This document shows, in pieces, positions 47,186 through 58,525 of a DNA stretch of 64,000 nucleotides. The stretch is taken from assembly GCA_016647705.1 (NCBI GenBank), contig CM028328.1, positions 9,275,614 to 9,339,613 of the forward strand. The letters run 5' to 3'. The position numbers and the translations under genes were made by a program. Every line of letters begins with the position of its first letter. Within the stretch, counting starts at the first letter, position 1. The notes below the pieces were generated by a model. It was not told where the DNA came from and ran no database searches. It was given only the letters and a program-made list of their open reading frames with translations. Source of the DNA: Eucommia ulmoides. Its lineage: Eukaryota; Streptophyta; Magnoliopsida; Garryales; Eucommiaceae.

Positions 47186-47925
47186 TTCAATGCATCCATC
47201 TATTTACTATCATCCCAGAAATAAATGCTTTATGGGATGCACATTTAATGACCATTAAAGGCATATGTTAGGTGGCAAATCGGATTGGTTTGGTTTCGAT
47301 AACAGGTAGTCACATTTCAAGGTTTTCGATTAACTCTAAGATATTTTGATCAAAAATATCTTGATTCCTTGAATGTGGCCTATCCATGTCATCCCAAGAA
47401 AATTAATGCTTGATGGGATGAACATTTAATTCATATTAAATGCCTAACTTAGGTGGTGAACTGAATTGGTTTAGTTTCGATGACAGTTGGTTACTTCCTT
47501 AGTGTTTTGTTTTCTTTCCTTAGATATTTGTGTAGATAATATATAAAGGTTGCCTGGTCATTTAAAAGATATTTTGTGGGCCTTTTAATGATGGGTTGAG
47601 ACATTGATTCATTGGGATTTGATAATTAATCAAGATGACTTCAATTTTGGTTAATTTCAACCCGAGTCATAATCATTTGTTACATTATGTAACTTGGACT
47701 TGCCATGGCATTTCCATGCATTTATTTAGGTATTTTGGATTTATTTTAATGGTATTAATACTTTAAACAATAATTTAAATAAATATTTTTGGTGTTAAAT
47801 AGACGGAACCATTGATAGTAAATGTTTCAGGGGTCAAAGTAGATAACCGAGTTAATTTGGTGAAATTTCCTATAATTAAAAGGTAGTATCTAATATTTAT
47901 TCATACTAGAGGTGATTTAGTTAAA

Positions 47926-48883
47926 GGCGCGCTTATTGGGAGATCCTAAAAACAGTTAAAAACTACCGATTACACCCGCTACTTTTTTCATGAATCTAGC
48001 AGTCCTTTTACTATTTTTGTGACAAAAATGTCCTTAATTATTGCGCCTACATAATACATCCTCATTTTGCAGAGTTAATTTAGGTAATAGATAATAATTT
48101 ATTAAAATGAAAATAATTATTGTTATACACATGTTTTTTACAATATAATTATATATTCACATACGTTTAAACAAGATATTCAAAACGAAATCAAATTCAT
48201 TATTTTTTCATTAGTTTTCAGTTTTCATATTCATGTTACATTCCATATGATTACTTCTATATTTTTTAGTTTTTTACGAATTATAAGATTTTACATATAA
48301 CATCTACATGAAATACGATTCAACACATGTCATGTTACATTCCTACGTAAAAGAGGATATCTGTGTTGACAATAAATAGGAAATGTTACAGTCAATACAA
48401 ATAATGTTATATTTCACACACAAATAGCACATTGTATGTGGAATGTGACATTGCTTGTGTTGAATCGGATATCGTAACGAGTGTGAATATTACATGTAAC
48501 ATGGTGTAATAGTAATGTTACATGTAATATCCATATTGAATTTAACACCAATCCGAAACTAATAAAATAAAGTATTGAATGTGATATCATTTTAAAGATT
48601 TTATTGAGATGAATCTAAATATATAATTATATCGTAAAAAAAAATGTACAATAAAAGTTATTTTGATTTGAATACAATGATTTTGGGGGAAACCTCTAAA
48701 TAAAAAAGTTATAAACACGAGAATCATAAATGGGTAATTTTGTAATATAATTTATGTATTTTTTAAAATTTGGAACTAGATGGTTCAAAAAATCTGTAGA
48801 TTGAGATTATTTGGTTTATTTTTAAATATGCGGGTTTAATTAGTAATTTTGCATTAAAATTGGGATTGACCGGTAATTTTTAC
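47926..48883. mobile_element. 958-bp insertion with 9-bp target duplication (MULE-like, tentative)
   Basis: TTAGTTAAA occurs on both sides (47917-47925, 48884-48892), and the X2 copy lacks this segment entirely, so it is a true insertion. Inverted similarity near the ends ('actaccgattacacccgc' against the complement 'attactaattaaacccgc') is imperfect. A 9-bp duplication is typical of Mutator-like elements. No coding capacity is present. Confidence 0.5.
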
Positions 48884-49616
48884 TTAGTTAAAACCAACCT
48901 TTAATAATGTCGTTTTAGACCCTTTCAATTTTAAGAATTTCAGGATTGACCCAAAATATTTATTTTACCGAATATAGTCAAATTCAACAGTTTTTATGTT
49001 TTCTTACATTTTATCGAGTTTTCTATATTATCTAGTGTGACTTAAAGTAGAAATTCATTCCCTTTTAGCCTAATTTTAAAGTTTATTTAAATTTGTACTT
49101 TCGATTCGTCACTGATTGGACGGGACAAAATGTTGCGTCCATGATCGGTTGACCGAATTCACCCAAAAAATTGTCATTTTATGCATTAAAACAAACTTTT
49201 CAATTAGGTCCTTAACCAAAATTATTTCACACACTTAGCAAATTAAAAATCACGTTTTAGACCCCTAAACTTATCATAACAAACAAAATATTAATTCATT
49301 TTAACGTGTCATGCATGATCCTAATTCGAGTTGCATTAAGAGTATATAAGTAAAGAATTGTTTTCATCTATTTATCTTTAATGTCTTCAATACTCTTCAA
49401 GTCTATACTATCTCCATTTTACACCCCATCTTGAATTCATTTGATTCTTCAATAATCATCAATAATCACTTTATAAATTCTTCAATGATTCTTCTTTTTG
49501 ATCAAGTCTTTTTTTCATTTCAACCTATGAAAATTTTAATTTAAAACCACTCAATAAAACCATTAATTTTATAAAGTATTAATGTTCATTTGTTCATTAA
49601 AATATTAGGTTCAACA

Positions 49617-50996
49617 ATAAATAATAAAATTTAGAACTCTGGGTAAAATCAATTTATGGACGAAGATCATGGGATGGGTAAAAACATGAGTACCATCTAG
49701 AATATCATTAGATTTATGGGTTTCCACGAAACTGTAAAACCATTAACGCGATATAATTGTCCTCACAAAAGTGCACATCCAAAATAATCTACAAATTGCA
49801 TCAGCTATATGTACTGTTGTGATTTGTATTATGCCTACATGAAATAATTTATTAATTTATTGATTAATAGATCGAGTAAGAGAGGCAAAATTCAACTAAA
49901 AAAACCTTGATCCTTCAACTATTCGTGCAACCAACAAATGAAATATAACCTCACCTCAACAACAAATTGTCAATCGTATTGTAGATCATATTCAAATTTC
50001 AATTAAAAAAATTATGATAGAATTACACACTCACAGATATCTTAGCAAGCTAATTCTCTAATCCAGCTGCGTTAATCTCTGCCACAACTTCAACCACCAT
50101 GACCTACGGTTTCTTTGGATTCTTCTGCTTCGTTTCTTCTCTGTCATTGGAAATGTGTGAATAAAGTGTAAAAACAAACGGTCCACACCGTTAAGCAAGA
50201 GAAATGACATCATTTGAGTTGTCTTCTTCAATAAACTAGAACCAAAAATGTTATAATGAACGGTATCGGAAATTCTACGCTTTTAATGATTTTTGAAAAA
50301 TTATATAAAATCAATCACAAGTTCAAATTTCATGACATTTATATCATTGGACTCGTAATGAAACATAGAATATTTCTACATGTAAAAGTTTTCAAAAATA
50401 TTACAATTTTTGGAAAAATTATTTTTCAACCATTAATGAAGAAACAATTTTCTTTCATGAGAAACTACTGTTCATGCAATATAATGGAATGATTTTGTGA
50501 AACTAGTCTATAAGGCTCTTATACCAATGTTAAATTATTCAAAAATATTAAAACAGAAGCATACATTTCACATTTGGAAGATCCGTTTAGAACCCGTTCT
50601 TCATTTCTTTTTCTCATCTACATGCAAATTACTACTAAAGTATTTTCCGATAAAATGCACACACTCACTAACCTAGGTTAGTCAAATTTATTATAATCTG
50701 ATGAGATTAGAAATCTTAGAGGTATCAATACCTATTTGTAGAGAGAATTCTAAAAGGTGTATTCGTTCTAATAGATGTCTATCAAATAGACGTGATTCTT
50801 GAGACCAAGAGTCGCACCTATTCATATGGTGACTATATGAAACTTGGGGCCCATGTGGACACTCCACGAGTCTACCCGACCTACTCCATAATCTAACAGA
50901 ATAAGCAACAATTAATAGATTAAAGATTAATGTGCAATAATCCGTAAATTCAATAGGTGCAAAGTGTAAATTAAGCCAAAACAGAAGAAAAAGAAC
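49617..50996. other. No gene recognised
   Basis: AT-rich sequence without conserved protein matches or repeats that I can recognise. On the minus side it holds no further exons of the transporter fragment next to it. Confidence 0.5.
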
Positions 50997-51322
50997 CTGA
51001 CATCGTTCGATGACATGGATAACAACAAACAAATTTGCGGTACCGATAAGCCAATAAGGCTACTCAAGGGTGATTAAGATGTTATCGTCCATACTATTTT
51101 CGAAAACCCAGTAGTCGATGAGGGCCCCCCGAAAGTAGCAAATGGAGACGACGATATAGGCCACCAACACGCCGTTCCACATCGGTCCCTTGGAAGGCTT
51201 TTTCGGCATTGAAGGGATCGTCGCTCGAATTTCTAGCACCATATTGTGGTCGACATAGGCAAAAGCCACGTCGCCGAGGGCGTTTAGGATGTTAAACACG
51301 GCTCCGGCTGTCGTTGAACCCC
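50997..51322 (-). pseudogene. Lysine/histidine transporter (LHT-like) exon fragment
   Basis: The minus-strand frame reads 'NALGDVAFAYVDHNMVLEI', 'ATIPSMPKKPSKGPMWNGV', 'SICYFRGALIDYWVFENS' and 'DDNILITLE', then an in-frame TAG where Lys or Asn is normal, then 'LIGTANLFVVIHVI' up to a donor-like CAG-gttctt at 50997. This is the mid-part of plant LHT amino-acid permeases (membrane proton/amino-acid symporters of the AAAP family), covering about 108 of roughly 440 residues. An acceptor-like AG precedes 51322. Neighbouring exons are absent on both sides. The stop codon, several substitutions in conserved Gly positions and the missing exons make it a gene relic. Confidence 0.85.
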
Positions 51323-51492
51323 TCATTGGTAGGAATCCACTAGTGAAGTCGCCCACGCATTGTAGATTAGGTGCCCAAGGAAAAACATGAATAAATAAAG
51401 AGTTTTTTATTATATAGTGTCCCATAAAGAGATCATTGAGAAAAAAATCTTTTTCATATGTTTGGTTAGGATTCAGACCAAATAGTATAATT

Positions 51493-52301
51493 AATTAAAT
51501 TTTTAGTCCTCCAAAAAACAAAAAAAATACTAAAAAGACACATGTACCCCTGAACAAACCCTCTCGCTTATTTATATTAACTATCACTCACATTCTCTCT
51601 CTCTCTCACTCTAAGTTCACTCTCTCTCTCACTCACTCTCTAAAGTTGAGTTTTAACACAACTAAATGTGTTGAGCGTTAACACAACTAAATGTATTGGG
51701 TTTGTAATTGCGTTAACGTTAACACAATTAAGTTAAGTGTACTAGATTGTAACTGTGTTAACGTTAACGCAATAAAATTAAATGTATTGGGTTATAATCG
51801 CGTTAACGTTAACACAATTAAGTTAATGTAATGGATTGTATTTGCATTAACATTAATGCAATTAATATTAACGTTAATGCACACAAAAGAAATAATTAAA
51901 GAGACGGTAATATAAAACACAAAAAAAAAAAAAAAAAAAAAATACATTAACGTTAATACACACAAAAAATATGATAAATATTTAAAAAAAAAAAATATAC
52001 AATACGTCTGGTGATAAAATGAGTTAACGTTAACGTAATGCAGAAACAGACAGATTGGGAGATGATGTGTTAAAAAAAAAAAAATTGGATTCAACAACGT
52101 TAACGTCAATCCCAATGTAATATTATAATATAGGTAAATGGTATTTACTTGAATAAGTTACGTTAACGTTAACATCATTTGTTGTTCAAATTTGTCTTAT
52201 TGCATAATGACAAAATGGTAGACTTGTAAATAAATGTTAACAGGGAGGGCCATAATGAAGGATTTTTTTCTAAAAATTTGGTGAGGTCTGAAAATTTAAT
52301 T
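51493..52301. mobile_element. MITE-like unit with inverted ends (tentative)
   Basis: 'aattaaatttttagtcctcc' (51493-51512) and the complement of 'gaggtctgaaaatttaatt' (52283-52301) are imperfect inverted repeats, with TTAATT-like flanks. A further inverted copy 'ggactaaaaaattaatta' lies just outside (52345). It encloses the palindromic array at 51640-51870. Confidence 0.4.
51640..51870. repeat. About 45-bp tandem repeat built on palindrome GTTAACGTTAAC
   Basis: GTTAACGTTAAC occurs at about 51713, 51757 and 51803, preceded by half-units ('gcgttaacacaactaaatgt') and followed by a decayed unit ('attaacattaatgcaatt'). Additional isolated palindromes occur at about 51950, 52025, 52098 and 52163. 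Confidence 0.85.
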
Positions 52302-53827
52302 GTTCATGTCAATGGGTCTTTTTTCTCTATTGGGTCTCTATAGAGGACTAAAAAATTAATTACCTATAAATAAATAAATGACACAATTTATTAACTTTTT
52401 TATTTTTAACAATGGGAACATAAATAAAAATAAAAATAAAAATAAAAATTATAATGACAATTATTAAATTTATAATTTGTGTTCATATATATAATTTTTA
52501 GTAAAATATAAAGTTAATGTCAACTGAGATTGAATTTATATTTAATATCATAATTAACACTAGTTAAATAATTTATTTTTTATAAATAGATAAAAAAAAT
52601 AAAAAAATAAAAGATTATATAACAGGAATCTTAAATTTATATTATTTTTATTCTAAATTATTATTATGTTTTTGTCAAAAAATTATGAGAATGGGATGTC
52701 AATGTTTCGATTTTGGGCCGTTTTTCTAAGGGTTGACTACTACGTTAGACTTTTATTCTATTCTCTCTTTTTTTTCCTCATAAAATTAAAAAATTGAAAC
52801 ATAATATATTTATGCTCTCATTGAAAAATTGTTCTTAATATGTGGAAATATTTTAGTTATATTCCAAGATTTAATGGGAAAAAAGATATATCTCACCTAA
52901 CCAATTATCACTTTTAGAATTTAAAAGGTCAAACATAATATTTTAAAAAACGTGAGACAAGACACACTAGGACGAAGCAAAGCATACTCAGTGTCTTCAC
53001 TTTTCAAAAAATTAGGTTATGATTTCTATATTTTAAAAGTGTTATATTTTTCTCTTTTTAAATTTTTTATAAAAAATTATATTTTCGTATTAATCTCAAT
53101 AATACAATCTCTTATAATACAAAAAATATTAAAAATATTACCTCATTAATCGGTATTATATTCAACATTATCGTGTTAAACAACTAAATCATGTTCCAAA
53201 CAAATAAAACCTTATGTAAATGTGAATTAATGTGTTGAATTTAACTCATCTAGATTCCACTACTGAAACAAATACAATATTTTGAATTCAACATGAACAC
53301 GGTTTTTTTTTTTCTTCAATCTAAAATATCGTTTTAAAGATAAAAAGATGCTATTATTTTAGTACAAATTGGGTGATTTTACAATAAATATTTTAAATTG
53401 TTCAGTTATAGTAACTCTCTTCAAATTTCAGAATATATATTTGCAAAAATTATTGGGGCTATAAATATGAAATGTATTTGATGTTAAGAGGGGCAGATCT
53501 GTCTATATATATATTCCGATAGGATTGCTCGGTTCTTAGAAAAAACTTAGGGTTCATTTGGTAGTTTTAGGTTTAAAAGAGGACCTTCTAATAAACACCC
53601 TTAAAAAGGAAGAATAAATAAAAAAGATAACGAGAAAGGGGAAGAGAAAATTACATTTTATTTCCTTTCTAATTTACTATTTTGGCAATATAAGAGGAAG
53701 CGTGAAATGACAAAAATATCCCTCAGCTAATGGATTTTGTCCATTTTTCAACATAAATTTAGATTTGACCAAATTGAAGCTAAATTAAAACTTAAGGGAT
53801 CACATGTGTCTTTTTTGAAACCTCCTG
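52302..53827. other. AT-rich intergenic DNA, no gene
   Basis: Contains a short 'taaataaaaa' repeat (52420-52450). No coding region, LTR end or RNA gene was found. Confidence 0.6.
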
Positions 53828-53901
53828 TGTAAATGACGGGAATTGAACCCGCGCGTGGTGGATTCAAAATCCACTGCCTTGATCCACTTGGCTACATCCG
53901 C
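53828..53901 (-). tRNA. Plastid-derived trnH-like sequence with TTG anticodon
   Basis: The minus strand reads GCGGATGTAGCCAAGTGGAT... and continues through the D, anticodon and T arms of the well-conserved plastid trnH-GUG almost base for base, including 'CAAGGCAGTGGATT' and 'GGGTTCAATTCCCGTC'. It is 74 nt. The anticodon loop is TTTTGAA instead of TTGTGAA, changing the anticodon from GTG (His) to TTG, and the 3' acceptor strand is altered (ATTTACA), leaving one C-A mismatch and two G-U pairs. Sequence outside the tRNA is ordinary nuclear AT-rich DNA. It is most likely a nuclear plastid insertion relic; whether it is transcribed cannot be told. Confidence 0.85.
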
Positions 53902-54516
53902 CCCTCTATCTATTATTTGAATTACTTTAAATTACAAAAAATTCAAATTCAACTTTTAACCTTCTTTATTATCTTAATTCGTTGTTAAGGGAGAAGAAGA
54001 TCTATAAATTCAAAAATGTAGACAAACCAAAAATATCAGACTAAATTATAAACCACCAATAAGTGAGAAAAAACCTCCAATAAAAAATCCGTTTTCTTTT
54101 TCTGTGAATGTCAAAAAAAGAAAAATATAAGCAGCAATACCCACCTCTTGAGAGACAAAGAAAGATATTATTGCTCTTTTATTTTCACTAATTCATATAC
54201 ACTAAAATGGGGGGCTTATCCATTTGTAACTGGAGCTTCAATAGCGGTTAGGTCTAGAGAGAAGTTATGAGCAAAAATAAACCCTTTTTTTTTTTTTTTT
54301 TTTTTTCCGATAAGCAGCACCAAAAATACACTTTTCTCTAATTAAGTGGTGGTGGTTGTAACAAATAATGAATTTAAACGAGACTTGGAGTTAGACTCAA
54401 GAATTGAAATATAATTTAAAATTTAGAGTTAATTAATACTACAGTTATTCAATTCCATTAAACGAAATGCAAATTGGGTTACTTTAATATTCTCCCAATA
54501 ACTCAATAATAATAAT
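53902..54516. other. AT-rich spacer, no gene
   Basis: Includes a T-run of about 22 at 54285-54306. Nothing else is supported. Confidence 0.6.
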
Positions 54517-54718
54517 TGTTAGAATAATTGATATGCAAAATGTTGGGTAAACATGAAATGATATATTGATCTTAGGAAAAGTACAATTACAGAAATTTAC
54601 AGGGAAGTCTATATATAGGAGGAAGTGACTAGAGTAACCCTAGTAGGATTAATGTTTGGTTTTTCTAGTAAGACTAGAATATAAGATAGTGAACTGAGTC
54701 ACATTACATATATTAACA
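54517..54718 (-). repeat. 3' LTR of copia Z
   Basis: On the minus strand TGTTAATATATG starts two codons after 'LSLKGC', the usual last residues of copia pol, and the LTR ends ATTCTAACA. Confidence 0.85.
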
Positions 54719-54912
54719 TCCCTTCAAACTCAGGACAACAAATGAGACGTAAACTTGAGTTTAGTAATCAAAGTATAAAAGCGTTAGAGTGAATAAGCGA
54801 TGATGAAAATATCTGTTGTCTAATCGATTAAACTGATAGATTGAAGAAAAAATGTATACTGGAGAATGACAATCAATCTCAATGTGTTTACACCCGTGGA
54901 AAACATGGGCAT
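54719..54912 (-). pseudogene. C-terminal end of copia Z pol
   Basis: Reads 'AHVFHGCKHIEIDCHSP' (usual: N-x-V-F-H-E-R-T-K-H-I-E-I-D-C-H), then 'LLYFDY', a stop, and 'TQVYVSFVVLSLKGC'. It is the RNase H tail separated from the rest at 57454 by the LINE. Confidence 0.85.
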
Positions 54913-57445
54913 ATAATTTTAAAAAATAGAGTGAGAAACTCTCTTGGTGAGTGTGCCAGTGCAAGTTTGAAACTTTGAAAATGAACAGTTGCTTTCCGTC
55001 CGTCGCGAAATCGAGCAACCGGTGTGCTTCGTTTCCGGTGTAAGAAGCGACCAGTAATGGGAAAAAACGAAGTTTTAGAGAGTGAGGGAAGGAGTGGTAT
55101 CATCGACGATCAGGCGGTGGGCGTCGCTATCAGTGGAGAGTTTAGCGGTGGGCAACGCTTTGGGTGTTCTAGATCTAGAAGATCAACCTCAAATTTCCTG
55201 AAATTGAGAGGAAAATTTCAAGATCAATCTTAATTGCTAGCGTTTTTTACTTGATCAGCGGATCTGGTCTTGGATTGTAGTGGAGTTTGACAACAAGAGG
55301 AAGGATTCTTAACCCCTTGCCGCATCTTCTTCGGTCTCTTCATCTTCCCATCAAAGACTCTTTTGTAGAAGTTCCAGAGAGAGTCGGCGACCGGTGAGCT
55401 TCGCCGTCAGCGTAAGATCGACGCTGGACCCTTGGGAGTTGTCCCAGTTTTTGAAAATCCATCTATTTCTGCCATAGTTCTGTCGTTCCTCTACTGTGTC
55501 GTGATTGTTCGCTACCGGATTTGAGGTTCTTCAACATTTTCCTCCGATTTCAAGAATCGATCTATGAAGTTTGGCACCCATTTGGTCCGAGAAGAGGAAT
55601 TTGGGTTGAATTGTATATTAACCGACCCTGTTGTGCCAGTCTTGGAAGTAGAGTGTCATTGTGGTCTTCTTGATTAGGCCAAGCTAAGCTTCACAAATAA
55701 GGACAAGGCCAGAAGCAGAGTTTAGGGACTGTCTGGTGGCCCTTAAAATTGGGTTTGAGTTAGTGGCTCCGATCTTGCTACAAAAAAGCGTCGGCGTCAT
55801 ATTCAAAACCATTCCTTGCCCATTTTAGACCCAATTCCGTCTCTGATGTCGGCGTGAAAGAGGGTGGTTAGCGAACAACCGGCTTGAGTCATCTCAACCA
55901 GTTGGAGTCTCAAGTGTCGTCGATTAGGGCTTGAGAGGATCTGAGTCATAGGGTAGCAATTTGCAGTGAACAAATTCGGGAAGCGAAAGATTTGCAGCGG
56001 CGTTGATGGTCTCTGTTTGAAATGTTGGTGAATTTTCAACGTCTTCTATTTGGAGTGGTGGTGGCGGTACCCTACAAACCACCTGGCAGAATTCTAATGG
56101 ATTCAATCTTCGTATCCAGTTGTAGAGGCGATATAGGAGAGAGAAAATCCAGTAATCTTTTCACCCTATTTATTGATTACCTTCCATTTTATATGGATAA
56201 TCGTTGGCTTTGAAGTATTTTTCATGATATTGGAAAGATTAGAGATGCTTTTATTCCCCGATACAAGAGATATGGCATGTTTGATTTTGTTAGATTTAAT
56301 TCTTATTGGGAGACTAAGAAGGCAATTAATATTTTGAATGAGATTTTAATTCTTGGTCAAATAATTCTAGTAAATTTTGTAGATTTTGAATTGGAGAAAA
56401 GTACAGAGGTCCTATTTTAGGTGGTGCGGGTATCTTTTGCCAGGCCTCATACCAAAAGTGATAACTCTAAAAAATTTGGTTATATGGCTGAAAAATTTAT
56501 ATGGTGATTCAAGGATAAAACTAAAGTTGTTGATGGCGGAGTTGATGTTTCAGTAATTCAAAAAAATACTGATAGATATTCTGGTGTAGCTGAAAAAACA
56601 GGACAAGTTGAGATTGCTCAAGAGGCTAGCAGAGTCGAGTTCGGAAGTGAGTTAACTTTTGTAGGTTCCCCTGTTATTAATAGTCCCTTAGAGACTTGTG
56701 GGACAGACTCAGATCTTCTTTCTCCCAGGGATTAGAAAGATTTAGTTGATATTATTTGTAACAAACCTAATTATCGGTCCGAGAAAAATTTAAGTAGGAA
56801 AATTAGGAAGAAATCGGATAGCTCAATTAATTACAATAATCTCACTTGTGAAATCTCGTATTACGACAAGAAGATTATTAATTGTACGGAGATTATTTTT
56901 CTAAGATTGGGTATAGCGTTAGAGGTCAGGAGAACCTTAGGCCTAAAGTCTAACCTTATTGAAAGGGATTTTCATGGAAAAAAAATGTTGGAGATGGTGT
57001 ATAAAGAGTATAAATGTATTATTTGATATATGTTTGTTTCTTGGTATTTGCTTGGGCATTGACATGAGTTCGATGTCTTTACAAGATTAAGGTTTAGGAT
57101 TTGTAATATTAGAATATTGGGAGTTGGAAGGGTGATGGATTTTTGTGTTTTGAAGTTTCTTTTTCACTTGCGCCAGCAAGAATTGCTGGTGTTTTCTTAC
57201 GGCCAAACTTTGCAGCGTCTACCATCACATTCAGTAGTGTTCTGGGTTGGAATTTGGGGTGTTTTAGAAATATTTTGGGAGATCTTGTAATGCTCCTTGT
57301 GTTTTTTTAGGTTAATTGTAATGCTCATTTTGAGTGTTTGGTGTGTTTGTAAAGTGAGCTATTGGGTTTTGCAGGCCACATTGCTAGTTCATAAGATTCG
57401 TAGCAAGGGAAACTCTTCCCCTTTTATTATATATAATATAAATTT
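54913..57445 (+). mobile_element. L1-type LINE, ORF1 only (no endonuclease/RT)
   Basis: It interrupts the copia frame between 'CDNMSAI' (minus, about 57460) and 'AHVFH' (about 54905). The 3' end is an AT-rich tail ('attatatataatataaattt') ending at TATAAAAAT, and TATAATTTT at the left edge may be the target copy. A G+C-rich leader (54960-56020) precedes an ORF1 with an RRM domain. No ORF2 sequence lies between ORF1 and the tail, so it resembles a half-LINE. Confidence 0.65.
56100..57024 (+). pseudogene. LINE ORF1 with RRM domain, decayed
   Basis: The RRM reads 'LFTLFIDYLPFYMDNRWL' (RNP2-like), a stop, 'IFHDIGKIRDAFIPRYKR', and 'MFDFVRFNSYWETKKAI' (RNP1-like), then 'INILNEILILGQIILVNF'. Plant L1 elements carry such an RRM in ORF1 that binds their RNA. 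After another stop (near 56418) the linker continues ('SEKNLSRKIRKKSDSSIN') to 'LRLGIALEVRRTLGLKSN' and ends at about 57024. Several stops exclude a full product. The usual zinc knuckle is not seen. The ORF1 start is unclear because the upstream 1 kb has no long frame. Confidence 0.7.
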
Positions 57446-57453
57446 CTTATAAA

Positions 57454-58017
57454 AATGGCACTCATATTGTCACAGTGGAGAACAGTGGCAATGGGGAGAA
57501 GACTTCTATGTCAGCGAGAAGCTAGCGAAGCCAAACTAGTTCTTGTGTTGCATCGGCGATGGCATAATATTCAACTTTAGTGCTGGAGTGGGCAACCACT
57601 GTTTGTTTCTTTCTGTGCCAAGAAATGAGAGAGTTGTCCAGGAAGAAACGATAACCAGTGGTTGAACGTTTGTCGGTAGGATCTCCAGCCCAATTGACAT
57701 CAGAATAAGCCTGTAAGGTGGGAACAGACTAAGTGAAGAAATAAAGTCCATGAAATAAGGTGCCCTTGAAATACCAAAGAATGTGAAGAACAACTAAGAA
57801 ATGAGTGGCCCAAGGAGTGAACAAGAACTGGATGACTTGATGGACGGTATAGGCAATGTGTAAGCGAGTAACTGTACGATACCCCAAACTTCCATTGAGA
57901 AACATTTTGGGTTCAGAGATTCTGCATATATCATCTCCTGTAATGATTATTGCATCCACATACAGTAGAAAGAGGATAATATCATTGTTAGTTCGGCGAA
58001 TAAACAAAACAGGATCA
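57454..58017 (-). pseudogene. Copia Z reverse transcriptase/RNase H remnant
   Basis: From 58017 the frame reads 'FIRRTNNDIILFLLYVDAI', holding the RT active site as Y-V-D-A where Y-V-D-D is required, so it is inactive. After a short deletion it continues 'TVTRLHIAYTVHQVIQFLF', 'HILWYFKGT', then (frame kept past a stop) 'AYSDVNWAGDPTDKRSTTGY', 'ISWHRKKQTVVAHSST' and 'DATQELVWLR', ending 'CDNMSAI' at the LINE. The upstream part of pol and gag are absent. Confidence 0.9.
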
Positions 58018-58089
58018 TGAGTGCTTGACGTGAACCTAAACTAGTGGATAGTCGAGTTTGAGGTGGTCGAGAAGGAACAACCCTTAGAT

Positions 58090-58525
58090 ATCATCGTTGA
58101 ATCGAATCAACAATATACAACAAAGTATATTGTATGATATGAATTTGGAGAAACCGAGGTCATGAATAGATTTAGAATGTTAAAAATATTGAGAAAGAAC
58201 CGATTGATGAACCCTTGAACTCGTCAAATCATCGTGATAAACCGAATCAACAATATAAAAGGAATTATATTGTACAATCTAAATTTGATTAAACGGAGGC
58301 CACAGATGGATTTGAAATGACAAAATTAACCAAAAACCGATCTTTAATCATGAAGAATCAATTGATAAACCCTTAAACATGTGGTTTTGATGAAGCTTTG
58401 AACCGATCAAACCACCATAATGAACCAGATCAATAAAATAAAAGGAACTATACTCTATGATTCGAACTTGAGTAAATCGAGATCACAGATCGATTCAGAA
58501 CGCTGAAATTAACCAAGAACCGATG
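58090..58525. repeat. Three degenerate 110-170 bp repeats in Z
   Basis: Each unit has '(a)atcaacaatata' or 'atcaataaaataaaa', '(a)tatt/ctctatga', 'gaggtcatgaatagattta' or 'gagatcacagatcgattca', and 'aa(a/g)aaccgat'. Confidence 0.7.

Larger units (their letters stand above)
36883..49143 (-). mobile_element. Solo LTR X1, host of several later insertions
   Basis: Plus-strand start TGACACACCCCG, end ..GCGTCCATG; flanks CTCGG and ATCGG suggest a 5-bp target duplication with one change. It is homologous to X2 (59262-62604) along its length: the 'gagtcgtcacctagtatag' stretch, the 'gccgtaagggt' stretch, and 'agatttggtaat' near 44783. A TATA box 'cctataaatagggg' on the minus strand at about 44634 gives the orientation. 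Inserted within it are B (38780-44526), C (45162-47185) and a 958-bp unit (47926-48883). Without these it is about 3.5 kb. No coding region is present. Confidence 0.7.
35108..49616 (-). mobile_element. LTR Y3 of the copia-like family, split by solo LTR X1
   Basis: The left piece (35108-36882) parallels Y2 from 'ctaagagggaggtgaattgg' onward and the right piece (49144-49616) parallels the 5' end of Y2 ('gttgcattaag' near 49331, 'cttcaatactcttcaa' near 49383). Joining 36882 to 49149 continues the motif series '..cctcgg-ttgaccgaattc'. The outer ends (TGACAATAG, and ..TTCAACA) are less certain because no matching target copies were found. Confidence 0.6.

Noticed and set aside
51792..52115. 107-codon minus-strand frame rich in Phe, Ile and Val
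   Set aside because: It is produced by the palindromic repeat array and poly(A) runs, not by a gene.
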